Assembly (NCBI GenBank): GCA_020345785.1
Contig: CP070771.1
Span: 5,184,384 to 5,189,738 of the forward strand
From: Desulfobacterales bacterium
GTDB taxonomy: Bacteria; Desulfobacterota; Desulfobacteria; Desulfobacterales; JAFDCJ01
DNA: 5,355 bases
Reading direction: 5' to 3'
In this document: positions 1 through 5,184 of the stretch, piece after piece
Layout of the letters: the number at the start of each line of letters is the position of its first letter
How positions within the stretch are numbered: position 1 is the first letter of the stretch
Made by a program: the position numbers and the translations under genes
The notes under the pieces: generated by a model
What the model saw: the letters and a program-made list of their open reading frames with translations, nothing else
Database searches by the model: none
What the model was told of the DNA's origin: nothing

Positions 1-1
1 C

Positions 2-676
2 GCCTTGGTAGGAATTATCACCCACGACGACGCCATCGACATCATCACCCAGGAGCACACCGAAGACATGGAAAAATTCATGGCTATCGCCGGCAGCCAC
101 GAAGAAGCGGTATACATGAAAACGCCCGCTTGGGTGCATTTTAAAAATCGGTCTCCCTGGGTAATCGCACTGGCAGTTTTGGGTTTGGTGTCCGGCTTTA
201 TCGTCCAAAGCTTTGAAGGATTGTTGCTGCAGTTTGCCATTTTGGCGGCCTTCATGCCCATGCTTGCCGATACGGGGGGCAACACCGGCAGCCAATCCGC
301 CACCCTGGTGGTTCGTGCACTTGCTCTCAAGGAGATCACACCGCGCGATATCTTTCGAATCCTTGCCAAGGAGTTCCAGGTCGCCATCTTGCTTGCGTTG
401 CTGCTTGGGATTATTGCTTATGGCCGGGTTTTTTTGTTCGGCGGCGGATCTACTTTGCCGCAACAGTATTCATTGAGCACAATCGGGTTCGCCATCGCCC
501 TGGCCTTGGGGCTGCAAGTGGTCACATCCACCCTGATCGGTGCCCTATTGCCCCTGGCGGCAGCCCGGGCTAAATTCGACCCGGCTGTTGTTGCAAGCCC
601 GGCCCTGACCACCATCGTTGATATCACCGGGCTGCTGATTTATTTCATGACGGCCAAGCTGCTGCTGGGGCTCTGA
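2..676 (+). CDS. mgtE: Magnesium transporter MgtE, C-terminal part (5' end outside window)
   Basis: MgtE is an inner-membrane Mg2+ channel gated by cytosolic N and CBS domains. Only the end of the second CBS domain and the membrane domain lie in this window. The frame is open to the left edge, so the TTG at position 5 is an internal Leu codon, not a start. Counting that Leu as residue 1, residues 2-22 (VGIITHDDAIDII) match the end of CBS2. Residues 23-48 fit the connecting plug helix. Five hydrophobic segments follow at about 51-70, 72-88, 120-145, 155-187 and 198-221, as expected for MgtE. Family signatures are ADTGGNTGSQS (88-98), FDPA (191-194) and TTIVDITGLLIYF (202-214), whose Asp206 matches the conserved pore Asp. 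The C-terminus is complete and nothing in the visible part is damaged. A ygiQ start with its own RBS follows 32 bases after the stop, suggesting an old operon. Identification is near certain. Confidence 0.96.
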   Translation, partial: ALVGIITHDDAIDIITQEHTEDMEKFMAIAGSHEEAVYMKTPAWVHFKNRSPWVIALAVLGLVSGFIVQSFEGLLLQFAILAAFMPMLADTGGNTGSQSATLVVRALALKEITPRDIFRILAKEFQVAILLALLLGIIAYGRVFLFGGGSTLPQQYSLSTIGFAIALALGLQVVTSTLIGALLPLAAARAKFDPAVVASPALTTIVDITGLLIYFMTAKLLLGL

Positions 677-708
677 AACATGCACAGCGCCCATGATCAG
701 GAAAACAG

Positions 709-936
709 ATGAGCCTTATTTTAAAGCACATCATCCAACACCCGACCTTTCTCCCCACTACCACCCGGGAGGTGCATTTTCTTAGATGGCAGCAACTGGA
801 AGTGATCCTGGTCACCGGCGATACCTATATCGAATCCCCTCACATCGGGGTGGCCGTCATCGGCAGGGTCCTATTGTACGCTGGCTGCCGCCGGTCAAGT
901 AGGATTCCGTGGTCAATCGCACACCCTGCTCGATAG
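709..936 (+). pseudogene. ygiQ: 5' remnant of a YgiQ-family (UPF0313) radical SAM gene
   Basis: The first 61 codons match the N-terminus of YgiQ/UPF0313 radical SAM proteins. Seen here are FLPTT followed by a Trp (W27), then LEVILVTGDTYIESPHIGV and AVIGRVLLYAGCR. The family's usual text is close to FLPTTREE...W..LD.ILVTGD.Y.D.P.FG.A.IGRVLE.AG. Homology stops at about position 891. The frame then runs through unrelated Arg/Ser/Pro-rich sequence to a stop at 934-936, giving 75 residues. Family members are normally well over 500 residues, so the radical SAM CxxxCxxC core is entirely missing. The 5' end looks authentic: ATG at 709 with AGGA at 699-702, six bases upstream, shortly after the mgtE stop. 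A truncated peptide might still be made, but it cannot do radical SAM chemistry. The break coincides with the end of an inverted fragment of another gene, so this is a rearrangement rather than a frameshift. Downstream frames show no rescue. Confidence 0.8.
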
Positions 937-1051
937 ATTCAATATCTTTCTGGCTAATCACACCCGCCTTGCGGGTCATATCGACGATGGTGGTTTTGGG
1001 ATAGTAAGTCAGCCAAAACATGCTGATCAAGTCCGCCCCAATTTTGCATGC
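887..1051 (-). pseudogene. Internal fragment of a B12-binding-type radical SAM protein, inverted
   Basis: The minus strand carries a roughly 55-residue stretch that reads as natural protein: ACKIGADLISMFWLTYYPKT, then TIVDMTRKAGVISQKDIESI, then EQGVRLTTESYLTGGS. The pattern YPKT..+D.A...G+I...DI..IE.G.....GGS is one I associate with the region C-terminal to the radical SAM core in B12-binding radical SAM proteins of Desulfobacterota-type genomes. That is family recall, not a search result. There is no start codon, no CxxxCxxC and no B12 domain. Upstream of residue ACKIG the frame becomes Cys-rich and unlike protein. Downstream it runs into the antisense of the ygiQ remnant and stops at about 857. 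I read this as a gene piece that lost both ends and was joined in inverted orientation. The opposite strand is also open across this interval, but its translation looks less natural. Presence of a fragment is likely; the exact family is moderately sure. Confidence 0.5.
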
Positions 1052-1054
1052 GTA

Positions 1055-1240
1055 ACGTGGGTTGCAGGAGAAATAAAAGCAAGCCGTGACTGGGCGGAAA
1101 CGGATTGGATAAATAGAGCAAGGAAGCTTCAAGGTATCAAAGTCACTTTTAGTGAAGCAATATTTAAAGAAGGGTTGGAGCAAATCATCGCAACCGCAAT
1201 TCATGAATCCACGCATGCGTATCAATTGCAAATTGGGTAA
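1055..1240 (+). pseudogene. 3' tail of an unrecognised gene with an HEXXH metallopeptidase-like motif
   Basis: A + strand frame with no ATG or GTG ends at TAA 1238-1240. Its last 60 residues look like real protein, including SRDWAETDWINRARKLQG, KVTFSEAIFKEGLEQI and IATAIHESTHAYQLQIG. The H-E-S-T-H pentad (codons at 1202-1216), preceded by small and hydrophobic residues and followed by A-Y-Q, fits the zinc-binding HEXXH helix of metallopeptidases. A similar H-E-x-T-H-x-x-Q arrangement is known in DUF4157-type domains. The frame stops only eight residues after the motif, with no room for a third zinc ligand, and it has no start. It therefore looks truncated at the 5' end and perhaps at the 3' end. 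The frame is open from about 806, but 887-1051 seems to belong to an opposite-strand fragment. I do not recognise the parent gene, and a chance match to this short motif remains possible. Confidence 0.35.
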
Positions 1241-1330
1241 AATATTGCCCCGCGTTTATCCTTGCCTTGACGCTCAAATTCCTTTATCGTAATGTGTCTT
1301 TCTCGCAAATTGCGAGTCTTTATTTTGATT
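1241..1330. other. Intergenic gap between the gene remnants and the GNAT gene
   Basis: No frame here gives convincing protein. A minus-strand frame at 1222-1425 is open for 67 codons, but it overlaps the coding start of the downstream acetyltransferase and crosses a perfect hairpin, so I treat it as chance. The only structure seen is the hairpin with a T-rich tail described separately. Confidence 0.5.
1302..1327 (+). terminator. Possible intrinsic terminator
   Basis: CTCGCAAATTGCGAG at 1302-1316 is a perfect inverted repeat. It can fold as a 6-bp stem with a 3-base loop and is followed at once by TCTTTATTTTG (1317-1327). Orientation fits termination on the + strand, about 60 bases after the stop of the HEXXH remnant and just before the Shine-Dalgarno of the GNAT gene. 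The stem is short and the T-tract is interrupted, so it could instead be an operator-like palindrome. Confidence 0.45.
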
Positions 1331-1337
1331 AAAGGGG
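1331..1337 (+). promoter_or_regulatory. Ribosome binding site supporting a CTG start
   Basis: AAAGGGG lies seven bases upstream of the CTG codon at 1345. The in-frame stop TAA (1330-1332) overlaps its left edge, so translation in this frame cannot begin further upstream. A second purine run, GGGAG at 1436-1440, sits 12 bases before a TTG at 1453. That start would remove homologous N-terminal sequence, so I prefer the upstream site. Confidence 0.5.
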
Positions 1338-1344
1338 TGCGAAT

Positions 1345-2337
1345 CTGACGACTTTCAATAAAAAATTTATCGTCACGCGGGAGGATTTTAACTCTTTCGC
1401 TAATTACCGGCAGACTGCAAAACACCCGTTAGGCTGGGAGTGTCTTTTCGTTTTGCCGGAATGGTTGCGGGTCTGGTGGAGTGTGTTCGGCGGCACCGCC
1501 GACCTTAGCATTCTCTCCGTTAGAAACCAGGAAGATGTGATCGGCCTGGCTCCTCTCCAGATAAAAGGCGACAGCGCCTCATTTATCGGCGGCACCGATG
1601 TCTGCGACTATCTTGATTTTATTGTCAAGGCCGGCACCGAAGGAGAGTTCTTCGATGCCCTGCTCAATCATTTGGATCAACAGGGAATAAGATACCTGGA
1701 GCTGGGACTTTTGCGGCCTGATTCGCCTGCGCTTTCTGATCTTGTCAAAGTGGCCGAAAATCGGGGGGGCAAGGTTTCCACCACCTTCGAAGATATAACG
1801 CTGGAGCTGGAGTTACCGGCGACCTGGGAAGATTACCTGGTCATGTTGAACGGCAAACAGCGGCATGAAGTTAAACGCAAATTCAGAAGATTGTACGAGG
1901 CCGGCGACATCAATTTCCGGGTCGTTGAAGATGCCAACGAAATCGCAGCGCCATTGACCATTTTCTTTGAGCTGTTTAAAATAAGCAGTAACGAGAAGGA
2001 GGTCTTCATGACCGATCAGATGATCTCTTTTTTCCAGTCGCTGGCGATCGCTATGGCCAGGTCGAAGATATTGAAACTTCATATTCTCGAACTGAATGCC
2101 GCACCTGTGGCCATGACCATGTGCTTTGATTTTAATGCGACGCTTCATCTTTACAACAGCGGCTTTGATCCGCGCTTCGGCGCACTGAGCGTTGGATTAT
2201 TGTGCAAAGTGCTCGGCATCAAAGACGCCATCAAAAGAGGCAGGAAAAAGTTCGACTTCTTGAAAGGTTCTGAAGCGTATAAATATCGTTTAGGCGGCAG
2301 GGAAGTTTCTCTGTATAATTGCAAGATAGAATTATGA
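1345..2337 (+). CDS. CelD/BcsL-type GNAT acetyltransferase, probable CTG start
   Basis: This is a predicted cytoplasmic acyltransferase of the CelD/BcsL (Acetyltransf_6, FemAB-like GNAT fold) family. Members often sit in polysaccharide or lipid modification loci; the substrate here is unknown. From CTG 1345 the product is 330 residues. Residues 8-50 contain the usual family opening: FIVTREDFNSF, a Trp, then LFVLPEWLRVWWSVFGG. The C-terminal half holds the GNAT core, with the basic KQRHEVKRKFRRL (171-183), ILELNAAPVAMTMCF (247-261), and the diagnostic end FDFLKGSEAYKYRLGG (303-318). Length is slightly below typical members. The frame has no ATG, GTG or TTG before TTG 1453, which would start inside the conserved PEW motif. 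A TAA precedes it at 1330-1332. The CTG has a well-spaced AAAGGGG, so either it is the start or an original ATG mutated. It converges on another acetyltransferase gene, with no operon partner in view. The family is secure; the start is uncertain. Confidence 0.85.
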   Translation: MTTFNKKFIVTREDFNSFANYRQTAKHPLGWECLFVLPEWLRVWWSVFGGTADLSILSVRNQEDVIGLAPLQIKGDSASFIGGTDVCDYLDFIVKAGTEGEFFDALLNHLDQQGIRYLELGLLRPDSPALSDLVKVAENRGGKVSTTFEDITLELELPATWEDYLVMLNGKQRHEVKRKFRRLYEAGDINFRVVEDANEIAAPLTIFFELFKISSNEKEVFMTDQMISFFQSLAIAMARSKILKLHILELNAAPVAMTMCFDFNATLHLYNSGFDPRFGALSVGLLCKVLGIKDAIKRGRKKFDFLKGSEAYKYRLGGREVSLYNCKIEL

Positions 2338-2363
2338 GGTCGGTGCTCGGATTAAGTGGCCTG

Positions 2364-2392
2364 CCCTGCCTAGCCTTGAAGGCGAAGCGGGG
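2364..2392. terminator. Imperfect hairpin between convergent genes
   Basis: GCCTT (2373-2377) faces AAGGC (2379-2383). Outer arms GC (2368-2369) with GC (2387-2388), and CCC (2364-2366) with the G run at 2389-2392, extend it across an internal loop. It lies in the 80-base gap between two converging genes, where a shared terminator would be expected. The only T-rich stretch on the + strand (ATTTTTA) is about 20 bases further on, so termination is unproven. It may also belong to a small dispersed repeat. Confidence 0.35.
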
Positions 2393-2393
2393 A

Positions 2394-2407
2394 CACCTGA
2401 CACCTGA
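2394..2407. repeat. Tandem duplicate of heptamer CACCTGA
   Basis: Two perfect back-to-back copies of CACCTGA, followed by AACC. Heptamer arrays of the GACACCT/CACCTGA type are, from memory, common as intergenic debris in environmental Desulfobacterota and other genomes. Only two units remain here. It has no clear role. Confidence 0.5.
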
Positions 2408-2417
2408 AACCATATTT

Positions 2418-3350
2418 TTATGACAAACTTTTCTCGTACCACTCTATCTGTTTATATTTTTCAAACCCCGCAGATTCGTAAAGCGCCAGGGCCGCTTTTT
2501 CCTGACTGTCGGCGGTCAGTTCGACACGGTTGATGCCTCGTTGCTTGAGGTAGGACAATCCCGCCGCTAAAACATTTTTGCCGATCGATTGGTTGCGATA
2601 ATCAGGATCCACTCCCAGCATGTGGATTTCTCCCTTGCTTGCGCCACGACCGCTATGCTCTTCATGGAATATGCGTGTCCAGCAATAGGCGACAGGTTTA
2701 TCCTTCTGGTAAACCATAATGACATTTTCCGGCGAGCAACTATTTGAATGAATCCGGTGGAAAATTTCATCCCGGGTATTGGGATTAAAGCCCCAGGTGC
2801 CGGTGAAGGCGCGATTTTGAATAGCAGTCAACTGATCCTCTTCACCCGGTCGAAGACTGCGAAAGACATAGTCATCCATCTTGATTTCAGGTAATTGAAC
2901 AGCGGTAAGATCCATCCTGTAGCCAAAGAAATGGCGAATGAATCTGAGACCCAGACGTGCAAACAATTGTCTGGCCCCCAGGTTGTTTTCCGCAATGCAG
3001 ATTTGCACCCGGCTGCATCCGGCAGCTTTCGCGTGCCGGACAGCGTGATCGAAAAGCTCGGTTGCAACGCCCTTTCTGCGGTGCAACGGATGAACAAGGC
3101 CATCCAATAGGCCGCGTCCGATTCCCGGTTCCCGGAACACACTGATAAAGCCGATAATACGTTTATCTCCTTGGGCCAGAAACAAATCATTTTCCGGATG
3201 ATATCTGGGATGTTCCAAGGCGTCGGCCAATAGCGACCTTGAAACATGGCGGCCGGATTGATTTTGCATTTCAGACTCAAGGAGCAGTCGAAGATAGTCT
3301 TCAAAATCACTCGGTTGGAAGTTTCGAATTGTCCAAAAGTCGCCGCTCAT
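2418..3350 (-). CDS. Tandem two-domain GNAT acetyltransferase
   Basis: Predicted cytosolic acetyl-CoA-dependent N-acetyltransferase made of two GNAT domains, 310 residues in all, a layout shared with mycothiol synthase MshD. Mycothiol is not expected in this kind of organism, so I do not call it MshD; the substrate is unknown. Domain 1 spans about residues 5-147. Its acetyl-CoA loop is DGLVHPLHRRKGVATE (83-98), with R-x-x-G-x-A intact, and its closing motif is ENNLGARQLFARLGLRF (121-137). Domain 2 spans about 161-307, with MLGVDPDYRNQSIGKN (244-259) and ALALYESAGFEKY (287-299). In domain 2 the first Gly of the loop is Ser255 (RNQSIG), so its acetyl-CoA pocket differs from consensus. The ATG at 3350 is supported by AGGCGG (3360-3365, minus strand) nine bases upstream, and the first residues (WTIRNFQPSD) fit a GNAT beginning. 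It is monocistronic and convergent with the CelD-type gene. Family assignment is firm. Confidence 0.92.
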   Translation of the reverse strand: MSGDFWTIRNFQPSDFEDYLRLLLESEMQNQSGRHVSRSLLADALEHPRYHPENDLFLAQGDKRIIGFISVFREPGIGRGLLDGLVHPLHRRKGVATELFDHAVRHAKAAGCSRVQICIAENNLGARQLFARLGLRFIRHFFGYRMDLTAVQLPEIKMDDYVFRSLRPGEEDQLTAIQNRAFTGTWGFNPNTRDEIFHRIHSNSCSPENVIMVYQKDKPVAYCWTRIFHEEHSGRGASKGEIHMLGVDPDYRNQSIGKNVLAAGLSYLKQRGINRVELTADSQEKAALALYESAGFEKYKQIEWYEKSLS

Positions 3351-3683
3351 TTAATTAATCCGCCTAAAGAAATAGTGAATTCACGGACGTAAATTGTTTT
3401 AGAAAACTGAAGAACATTGTAAGTTCGAAGCCCCGGCGAATTAATTACTTTATGCTGCGCATTTTATTTTAGGCCTATTTATTAAGATACAACAGAAGCC
3501 TATGCCTCTCAATGCCTCACAACATAAGTCCGAATGATATTCATGGCAACTTACCTGAATTCAAAAGTTACCGGTTGACTTCCATTTCTGGTTTTCGACA
3601 TTATGTTTAAATCTTAATTCACAAAACATGGCGCAACGCCAACAAGGAGTGCAAATAAGTCTGCGAGTTCAATCAAACATTGC
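3351..3683. other. AT-rich intergenic region upstream of the tandem GNAT gene
   Basis: No convincing gene in six frames; short open stretches have stops and unnatural composition. This region should hold the promoter for the minus-strand GNAT gene, but I could not settle on a -10/-35 pair. Two diverging near-identical motifs are visible: TTAATTAATCCGCC (3351-3364) and, inverted, GGCGAATTAATTA (3435-3447), which differ by one base. The first overlaps the ribosome binding site of the GNAT gene. They may be a weak operator pair or a chance AT-rich match. Confidence 0.4.
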
Positions 3684-3850
3684 AAATCCGAAATTCTAAA
3701 GACGAAGTACGAAACAAATTCGAAATTAGAATTTTCCAATACTCAAAGCGATGTGTCTGCTATGCACAGGCCGAAATCTTTTCTGTTTTGGTCATTTGAA
3801 TTTCGAATATTAGTTTTTGTTTCGGATTTCGATATTCGAATTTCGGATTT
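3684..3850. repeat. Long imperfect palindrome (dispersed MITE/REP-like element)
   Basis: AAATCCGAAATTC (3684-3696) is the exact reverse complement of GAATTTCGGATTT (3838-3850). In the same register, CGAAACAAA (3710-3718) pairs with TTTGTTTCG (3816-3824). Over the 35-base outer arm I count 29 Watson-Crick pairs with no indel. After an 8-base offset, ATTCGAAATT (3718-3727) matches AATTTCGAAT (3799-3808). The middle, about 70 bases, is less symmetric. No ORF, terminal target duplication or transposase is visible. From memory, closely related AAATCCGAAATTC...TTTGTTTCG... sequences are scattered through intergenic DNA of many environmental bacteria, especially Desulfobacterales, which suggests a non-autonomous mobile palindrome. 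Its right arm is open in the frame of the downstream reductase gene and gives a spurious peptide (FRISIFEFRIS). Confidence 0.75.
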
Positions 3851-3876
3851 CATATGTTAGCAAAGCAATAAATGCA

Positions 3877-3897
3877 GACCATGGACAACAGATGGTC
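3877..3897. promoter_or_regulatory. Inverted repeat in the reductase gene leader
   Basis: GACCAT (3877-3882) and ATGGTC (3892-3897) form a perfect 6-bp inverted repeat with a 9-base loop, 45 bases before the reductase start. It may be a regulator site or a leader hairpin. A 6-bp repeat can also arise by chance, so support is weak. Confidence 0.2.
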
Positions 3898-3929
3898 GAT
3901 ATCACTAGGTTAAGGCATGACTCTTTACA

Positions 3930-3933
3930 AAGG
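3930..3933 (+). promoter_or_regulatory. Shine-Dalgarno that fixes the reductase start
   Basis: AAGG (within ACAAAGG) lies nine bases before ATG 3943. No comparable site precedes the in-frame TTG at 3817 or the in-frame ATG at 3892, so this site decides the start. Confidence 0.65.
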
Positions 3934-3942
3934 TTTATCTTC

Positions 3943-5184
3943 ATGGAAAACGCTGATATTTCCGTTTACGGAGCTCACTGGTGCCCGGATTGCCGGCGCA
4001 GCAAACAATTTTTAGGGGAGCACCAGATTCCATACAATTGGATCGATATTGAAGAAGACAGCGAAGGCGAAAAATTTGTTCTCCAAAAAAATGAAGGCAA
4101 ACGCATTATTCCGACCATCGTTTTTTCGGACGGCAGCTTTCTGGTCGAGCCAACGAACGCTGAATTGGCTGTAAAGCTGGGACTGAAAACCAAAGCCAGT
4201 CGCAATCACTACGATTTGATCGTGCTGGGAGGCGGACCTGCAGGCCTGACTGCAGCCCTTTACGCTGCGCGCGAGGCTATCGATACGCTGGTAATCGAGC
4301 GGGCGGCATTCGGCGGACAAGCGGCCGGCACAGAAAAATTGGATAATATGCCCGGCTTCCCCGACGGGGTGGCCGGTATTGAATTCTCACAGCGGTTGCG
4401 TCAACAGTCTGAACGCTTTGGTGTTGAACTGCTGCAAGCACAAGATGTCGTCGGACTCCATCACCAAGATAATTATCATGTTGCAAAGACCAGCGATGGC
4501 AGCGAATACAGTGCCAGTGCATTGCTGATTGCTACCGGAAGCCGCTATCGACGTCTGAATGTTCCGGGCGAATCAGATTATTTGGGTGCCGGGGTTCATT
4601 TTTGTGCCACATGTGATGGGCCATTTTACAAGGGCAAACGGGTGGCCGTAATCGGTGGCGGCAACAGCGCTACGGAAGAAAGTTTGCTGCTGACAAAATT
4701 TGCCAGTCACGTGACAATATTGGTTCGCAGCAATAAATTCAAGGCCAGCGCCGTCATCCAGGAGAAAGTCTTATCCCACCCGCAGATAGACGTTCGCTGG
4801 AATACTGCCGTCAAAGAATTTATCGGCAGAGATGCGAAATTGACTGAATTGAAATTATTAAATAGCCAGACCGGCGATCAAGAGCGTCTTGCGATTGATG
4901 GGGCGTTCATATTTATCGGCCTGGATCCCAATACCGGATTCCTCGAAGGAAGCCGAATTTTATTGGATCAGTGGGGATTTGTCATCACCGGCCATGCACT
5001 CCTGCATGGCGATCAGCGGCCCGAAGGCTTCGAGAATCGTGATCCTTATTTGCTGGAAACCAGCGTTCCAGGCATATTTGCAGCCGGAGACGTGCGGGAC
5101 ACCAGCACCAAACAGGTCGTCAGCGCTGCCGGGGAGGGTAGTACGGCCGCGCTTGCCATTCGAGAATACTTAAAAAGTGTTTAA
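3943..5184 (+). CDS. trxB: Glutaredoxin-thioredoxin reductase fusion flavoprotein
   Basis: A 413-residue cytosolic FAD disulfide reductase with its own N-terminal glutaredoxin-like carrier. Residues 5-80 form the glutaredoxin domain: ISVYGAHWCPDCRRSK with active site Cys14-Pro-Asp-Cys17, the cis-Pro loop RIIPT (54-58), and FSDGSFLVEP (61-70). From about 88 comes a TrxB-type reductase: FAD loop LIVLGGGPAGLTAALYAAR (92-110), redox-active CATC (221-224), nucleotide-binding VIGGGNSATEESLLL (236-250), and FAD-closing GIFAAGDVRDTSTKQVVSAA (377-396). The CATC disulfide would normally pass electrons to thioredoxin; here the fused CPDC domain is the likely first acceptor (inference). The canonical NADPH motif HRRDxxRA reads VRSNKFKA (261-268), losing one phosphate-binding Arg, with a second changed to Lys. 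A longer frame starts at TTG 3817, but its 42 extra residues partly translate the upstream palindrome. ATG 3943 has an SD and begins at the domain edge. No neighbouring thioredoxin gene is seen. Confidence 0.93.
   Translation: MENADISVYGAHWCPDCRRSKQFLGEHQIPYNWIDIEEDSEGEKFVLQKNEGKRIIPTIVFSDGSFLVEPTNAELAVKLGLKTKASRNHYDLIVLGGGPAGLTAALYAAREAIDTLVIERAAFGGQAAGTEKLDNMPGFPDGVAGIEFSQRLRQQSERFGVELLQAQDVVGLHHQDNYHVAKTSDGSEYSASALLIATGSRYRRLNVPGESDYLGAGVHFCATCDGPFYKGKRVAVIGGGNSATEESLLLTKFASHVTILVRSNKFKASAVIQEKVLSHPQIDVRWNTAVKEFIGRDAKLTELKLLNSQTGDQERLAIDGAFIFIGLDPNTGFLEGSRILLDQWGFVITGHALLHGDQRPEGFENRDPYLLETSVPGIFAAGDVRDTSTKQVVSAAGEGSTAALAIREYLKSV

Noticed and set aside
857..1231. A 124-codon minus-strand ORF as a whole gene
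   Set aside because: Only its second half (about 887-1051) looks like protein. The first 60 residues are Cys-rich and unnatural, and the end is the antisense of the ygiQ remnant.
1222..1425. A 67-codon minus-strand ORF
   Set aside because: It overlaps the homologous N-terminus of the CelD-type gene on the other strand and crosses a perfect hairpin; no family was recognised.
1813..2148. A 111-codon minus-strand ORF inside the CelD-type gene
   Set aside because: Antisense shadow of a strongly supported coding sequence.
2828..3310. A 160-codon minus-strand ORF overlapping the tandem GNAT gene in another frame
   Set aside because: The GNAT frame has two clear domains; the other frame has shadow-like composition.
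2418..3350. Mycothiol synthase (mshD)
   Set aside because: The tandem GNAT layout matches, but mycothiol is an actinobacterial thiol and nothing else in the window suggests that lineage.
3575..3607. Promoter with TTGACT (3575-3580) and TATGTT (3602-3607)
   Set aside because: The 21-base spacing is too long for a standard sigma-70 promoter, and no gene follows at a suitable distance.
3684..3850. CRISPR array or tandem repeat
   Set aside because: The repetition is inverted, with two arms around one centre; there are no regularly spaced direct repeats or spacers.
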